From: Clostridia bacterium
Lineage (GTDB): Bacteria; Bacillota; Clostridia; Christensenellales; Borkfalkiaceae
Reading direction: 5' to 3'
NCBI GenBank assembly: GCA_021205485.1
Contig: JAJPXK010000169.1
Coordinates: 1 to 24,881, forward strand
DNA: 24,881 nucleotides
Part shown: piece by piece, positions 23,068-24,881 of the stretch
How positions within the stretch are numbered: the stretch's first letter is position 1
Layout of the letters: every line of letters begins with the position of its first letter
Program-made: the position numbers and the translations under genes
Notes under the pieces: model-generated
Database searches by the model: none
The model's input: only the letters and a program-made list of their open reading frames with translations
What the model was told of the DNA's origin: nothing

Positions 23068-24271
23068 AGAGTATATCGGGGAATGTGAAAAAAAACTTGA
23101 CGAAAGATTTAAACAGATAGACAAGGTTTCTTATTGTAACTATGTAAAGGTGGCCGAAGCTTTTTCTTATTACAAGGTAGCCGCGATGCATTTTAACGGC
23201 TCTACGGGATACGGCTACGGCGACGAGGGCAGGGATACCTTAGGTAAAATTTACGCTATGGCGTTCGGCGCCGAGGCGGGCATTGTTTCGCCTCACCTTT
23301 TATCGGGCACGCACACTTTAACGGTGGCCCTTTTCGGCCTCTTGCGGCCGGGCGATACGCTTTTGTGCATAAGCGGCATGCCTTACGACACTATAAGGGG
23401 CGTTATCTTCGGCGAGGGAAACGGTTCGTTAAAGGACTTTGGCGTAAATTTTAAATACGTGGATTTAAACGGCGACGGTTCGTTTGACTATGAAAAAATC
23501 AAGGCGGAGCTTAACAGCGGTGTAAAAGTTGTCTATATACAGCGTTCCAGAGGGTACGAACTTCGCGACGCCCTCTCTTGCGGCCAGATAGAGGAAGCCT
23601 GCAAATTTGTGCGAAGCCTTGGCTTTGAAGGCTGTATTTTTGTGGATAACTGCTACGGCGAGTTTGTGGAAACCAGGGAGCCCTGCGCCGCGGGGGCAGA
23701 TATTATAGCGGGCTCGCTTATAAAAAACCCTGGCGGCGGCCTTGCTCAGACGGGCGGCTACATCTGCGGCAAAGAGAAATATATTGACCTTATCGGCAAA
23801 AGGCTTACCGCCCCGTCAATAGGGCTTGAGGTAGGCTCGTTCGCCTTAGGTTACCAGTATTATTATCAGGGCTTTTTTATGGCTCCGCATACTGTCGCGC
23901 AGGCGCTTAAGTGCAGCCTACTGATAGGTACGGCTCTGGACGGGTTAGGTTATAAAAATTACCCTTCGGCGGATAAAACGCCTTACGATATCACAAGGGC
24001 GATACAATTTGACGACGAAAATAAAATGCTTGACTTTATCCGTGAGGTGCAGTACGCCTCTCCCGTAGACAGTTTCGCTACCTGCGAGCCATGGGATATG
24101 CCCGGCTACGACGATAAAATAATAATGGCGGCTGGCACCTTTGTTTCGGGGGCGTCGATAGAGCTTTCCGCCGACGGGCCCGTAAAACCTCCGTACATTG
24201 CCTATTTTCAGGGTGGTTTGACCTACGAACACGGCAGGTACGCTTTATCTAAGATACTCAGGAGAATGTAG
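23054..24271 (+). CDS. YnbB/methionine-gamma-lyase-like PLP enzyme ('aluminum resistance' family)
   Basis: This is a fold-type I PLP enzyme of 405 residues related to cystathionine gamma-lyases. HFNGSTGYGYGDEGRDTLGKIYA and ISGMPYDTI are typical of the YnbB group, and the likely Schiff-base lysine is K224 in SLIKNPGGG. Family members are annotated as methionine gamma-lyase or aluminum resistance protein from little experimental evidence; the substrate here is unknown. I start at ATG 23054, inside the miaA 3' end, with GGAG (23040-23043) upstream. An earlier in-frame start would extend deep into miaA. B. subtilis also carries ynbB a few genes after miaA, so the linkage is conserved. It ends next to the lipoprotein gene with no gap. 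Confidence 0.85.
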   Translation: MENVEEYIGECEKKLDERFKQIDKVSYCNYVKVAEAFSYYKVAAMHFNGSTGYGYGDEGRDTLGKIYAMAFGAEAGIVSPHLLSGTHTLTVALFGLLRPGDTLLCISGMPYDTIRGVIFGEGNGSLKDFGVNFKYVDLNGDGSFDYEKIKAELNSGVKVVYIQRSRGYELRDALSCGQIEEACKFVRSLGFEGCIFVDNCYGEFVETREPCAAGADIIAGSLIKNPGGGLAQTGGYICGKEKYIDLIGKRLTAPSIGLEVGSFALGYQYYYQGFFMAPHTVAQALKCSLLIGTALDGLGYKNYPSADKTPYDITRAIQFDDENKMLDFIREVQYASPVDSFATCEPWDMPGYDDKIIMAAGTFVSGASIELSADGPVKPPYIAYFQGGLTYEHGRYALSKILRRM

Positions 24272-24850
24272 ATGAAAGTTAAAAAATCTATCGGAGCGAT
24301 TATCGTTTCCTTGATCTCTGTTATTTTTTGCGGCGTTTTCTACGGCTGCGGCGGAAGCGAAAGCAGCGGCGAAAACGGCTACAAAACGGGCAATACTGTA
24401 AGCAATTTTACCTTAACAGAGTATTTTGACGAAGAAAACGGTACTTATAAACTGCAAGACGACCTTGACGAAAACAGGGTAGTGGTTTTGTATTTCTGGT
24501 ATATAGGGTGTTCCCCTTGCGAGGAGGATATCCCCGAACTCGGCGGGCTCGCGGAGCAATATTCGGACAAACTTTCGGTTGTAATAGCGCATTCAAGCGA
24601 GATAAATGCAAGTAGCATTGATATGCTTGAAACCTATGTAAAAGATACAAAAAACTGGAGCTTTTATAGCTTGGATAACGTACATTTCACTTTGGATAAC
24701 AGCGGCGGCAAGTCTGTGTATGACAAATTCGGAGGCGACAACGTTTACCCGACGGTAGCGGTCATTGACGGAAACGGAACATTGAGATTTTCTTATTCAT
24801 CTGTTTTAACCGACGGGTTCTACACCGATTTGCAGACTTTGTTACGATAA
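24272..24850 (+). CDS. TlpA/ResA-like thioredoxin-fold lipoprotein
   Basis: A 192-residue exported protein that probably reduces or exchanges disulfides outside the cytoplasm. It has a basic start, a hydrophobic stretch (about residues 7-25) and a probable lipidation cysteine at C26 in FYGCGG, followed by a Gly/Ser/Glu linker. The -3 residue of the lipobox is Phe, not the usual Leu, so lipidation is likely but not certain. The thioredoxin-like domain has W76-Y-I-G-C80-S-P-C83 and a cis-Pro segment, VYPTVAVID. TlpA-family proteins usually have WATWCxPC. ATG 24272 directly follows the preceding stop, with GGAGA (24261-24265). No CcdA or cytochrome partner is in the window, so its substrate is unknown. 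Confidence 0.85.
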   Translation: MKVKKSIGAIIVSLISVIFCGVFYGCGGSESSGENGYKTGNTVSNFTLTEYFDEENGTYKLQDDLDENRVVVLYFWYIGCSPCEEDIPELGGLAEQYSDKLSVVIAHSSEINASSIDMLETYVKDTKNWSFYSLDNVHFTLDNSGGKSVYDKFGGDNVYPTVAVIDGNGTLRFSYSSVLTDGFYTDLQTLLR

Positions 24851-24863
24851 TTAATATTATATT

Positions 24864-24881
24864 AAAAGCCCCGTCTTGCGG
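24864..24881 (+). terminator. Possible left half of a terminator cut by the window end
   Basis: AAAAGCCCCG, a TCTTG loop, then CGG at the last base look like the A-tract, left arm, loop and first right-arm bases of an intrinsic terminator for the miaB operon. Three base pairs (24871-24873 with 24879-24881) are visible. The rest lies outside the window. Confidence 0.35.

Noticed and set aside
1..24881. tRNA, rRNA, CRISPR arrays, insertion sequences, prophage or riboswitches
   Set aside because: No repeat-spacer pattern, transposase or integrase gene, or clear structured RNA leader was found. Gaps are too short for most such elements. A covariance-model search was not possible here.

Overview
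The window is a gene-dense bacterial chromosome segment (about 45% G+C by eye). It looks like Firmicutes/Clostridia, probably an uncultured gut-type lineage. The reasons are the ArgJ-based cyclic arginine pathway, a ThiI without a rhodanese domain paired with its own cysteine desulfurase, the order miaB-mutS-mutL-miaA followed by a YnbB-like PLP enzyme, and the short purine-rich ribosome sites. The lineage call is an inference and cannot be refined from the sequence alone.

Region 1 (1-11687, + strand) is an arginine biosynthesis cluster in two transcription units. argG-argC has a -10 box at the left edge. argJ-argB-argD-argF-carA-carB has its own near-consensus promoter in the argC-argJ gap. 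Together they encode the acetylated cycle from glutamate to ornithine, the carbamoyl phosphate supply, ornithine carbamoyltransferase and argininosuccinate synthase. argH is not in the window. The last gene is the most unusual object here: a full-length CarB fused in frame to a complete DapF-fold domain (1350 residues). In that domain the first catalytic cysteine is replaced by alanine, and further substrate-contact positions appear changed. A Shine-Dalgarno-like sequence and a TTG codon sit exactly at the CarB/DapF junction.

Region 2 (11690-13971, + strand) holds a cysteine desulfurase and thiI, a sulfur relay for 4-thiouridine in tRNA. It may be co-transcribed with the arginine genes, since the gap is only 2 nt. 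A strong bidirectional hairpin separates it from a convergent class A penicillin-binding protein (14002-16224, - strand).

Region 3 (16268-24850, + strand) starts at a strong promoter and runs miaB-mutS-mutL-miaA, then a YnbB/methionine-gamma-lyase-like PLP enzyme and a TlpA-like thioredoxin-fold lipoprotein. It combines tRNA A37 modification with mismatch repair. hfq, often found after miaA, is absent.

No tRNA, rRNA, CRISPR array, insertion sequence or prophage was seen. No stretch over 300 nt lacks a gene; the largest gaps (2226-2350 and 16225-16315) hold promoters. Two unusually long perfect inverted repeats lie inside coding sequence: a 24-bp palindrome in mutS, and a 12-bp-arm hairpin early in the cysteine desulfurase gene.
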